NCBI GenBank assembly: GCA_030668755.1
Contig: DAOVEW010000087.1
Location: forward strand, 1 to 5,951
DNA from: Bacillota bacterium
GTDB taxonomy: Bacteria; Armatimonadota; Hebobacteria; Hebobacterales; Hebobacteraceae
Reading direction: 5' to 3'
DNA: 5,951 nucleotides
The notes beneath the pieces are model-generated. The model was not told where the DNA came from and searched no databases. It saw only the letters and a list, made by a program, of their open reading frames with translations. Of the stretch, positions 5,503 through 5,951 are shown piece after piece. Both the position numbers and the translations under genes were made by a program. The first letter of the stretch is position 1, and every line of letters begins with the position of its first letter.

Positions 5503-5901
5503 ATGTCCGAGGACATGACGCGAGACGCGGAGCGCGTGCGCCGGGAGACGGAACACCGGGTTGGCGAGCAGCTTGCGGAGGGAAAGAGCGCGCCGGAGGT
5601 GGCGGAGTGGGGGGTGGGGCGGGGGTGGGAGAAGGGGCCGGCGGAGGAGTTCGTGGCGCGGGTGCGCGAGAAGCAGGAGGAGTGGGAACGGTCCCCGGAA
5701 ACGCGGTCTGCATTTGCGCACGCATATAGGAAGCGGGTCCGGCTGGGTGTGGCGTGGGCGACTGGGGGCGTGATAGTGGGGGTGGTGACGTACGCCGTGG
5801 GAGTGGGCGGATGGGGTTACATCGTGGCGCTGGGAGCAATCGCGTACGGGGCCGTCTGCTACGTCACGGGCCGGATGGGAGGTAGTAGGTATGGGGAGTG
5901 A
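5503..5901 (+). CDS. Small two-helix membrane protein of unknown function
   Basis: I do not recognise a named family. The 132-residue product has a charged, probably helical N-terminal half (1-80). It includes a segment of the form LAEGKSAPEVAEWGVGRGW followed by AEEFVARV (24-54), which resembles the short helical modules in many uncharacterised bacterial membrane proteins where an ‘EGxSxxEV...GW...A’ pattern recurs. Two glycine-rich hydrophobic segments follow at about 81-101 and 103-121, separated by a tight GGWG turn, giving a membrane hairpin. The positively charged YRKRVR (75-80) just before the first helix predicts that both termini are cytoplasmic. A purine-rich ribosome-binding site precedes the ATG, and third codon positions are strongly G/C, supporting a real gene. 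The stretch 5609-5637 is exceptionally G-rich. It is divergent from the methyltransferase gene and no functional link is visible. Confidence 0.72.
   Translation: MSEDMTRDAERVRRETEHRVGEQLAEGKSAPEVAEWGVGRGWEKGPAEEFVARVREKQEEWERSPETRSAFAHAYRKRVRLGVAWATGGVIVGVVTYAVGVGGWGYIVALGAIAYGAVCYVTGRMGGSRYGE
5609..5637 (+). other. G-quadruplex-forming tract inside the small membrane protein gene
   Basis: Five consecutive G-runs of 6, 4, 5, 3 and 4 bases are separated by loops of T, C, T and AGAA. This meets the standard four-run G-quadruplex pattern with mostly one-base loops. It is on the coding strand, so the mRNA carries it too. It encodes the region around residues 36-45. Confidence 0.6.
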
Positions 5902-5951
5902 GGGGCGCTGAAGGGACGCGGGGCAAGACACGTTCGAGACCAGCGATTCGC
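5902..5951. other. Right edge, no feature seen
   Basis: The last 50 bases after the small membrane protein stop show no hairpin with T-tract and no coding start that I can support. Confidence 0.3.

Noticed and set aside
5097..5516. Minus-strand ORF ending two bases before the methyltransferase start
   Set aside because: The position suggests an operon partner, but the product has no recognisable motif, the composition is random-looking and the start has no ribosome-binding site.
5200..5931. Long minus-strand ORF of 243 codons
   Set aside because: Its product is Pro/Arg/His/Ser-rich low-complexity sequence with no ribosome-binding site, antisense to the better supported 5503-5901 gene.

Overview
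The window is high-GC bacterial DNA, about 60% GC or more by eye. Coding strands are dense and use GTG as well as ATG starts. I cannot place the organism beyond a GC-rich, probably environmental bacterium. The presence of a non-pyrrolysine MttB-family protein, a GH20-like barrel and a processive GT2 does not fix a phylum. No RNA gene, CRISPR array, insertion sequence or phage gene is visible.

Layout. Positions 1-606 (minus) hold the N-terminal 202 residues of a membrane GT2 glycosyltransferase whose 3' end lies beyond the left edge. A divergent, hairpin-rich gap of 303 bases (607-909) separates it from a nucleotide-sugar dehydrogenase of the UDP-GlcNAc/UDP-ManNAc type (910-2235, plus). An aspartate/glutamate-racemase family protein follows on the same strand (about 2304-3011). 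A short convergent gap with a 14-base perfect palindrome separates it from a minus-strand pair: an MttB-family methyltransferase (5095 down to 3641) and, 14 bases after its stop, a frameshifted and C-terminally truncated GH20-like glycosidase remnant (3626 down to 3056). A roughly 400-base gap (5096-5502) holds the leader of the methyltransferase. Last is a small two-helix membrane protein of unknown function (5503-5901, plus).

How the genes fit. The glycosyltransferase and the dehydrogenase make a plausible exopolysaccharide or cell-envelope glycan unit: one supplies a UDP-uronic acid, the other polymerises or transfers sugar at the membrane. The racemase may be co-transcribed with the dehydrogenase, but its role there is unclear. 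The methyltransferase heads a separate catabolic-looking operon, possibly demethylating a quaternary amine, but no corrinoid protein or second methyltransferase is in view. The most unusual items are the decayed GH20-like gene, the orphan MttB homologue, the run of inverted repeats in the divergent gap, and a strong G-quadruplex-forming tract inside the last gene. I do not see convincing evidence for an entirely new system.
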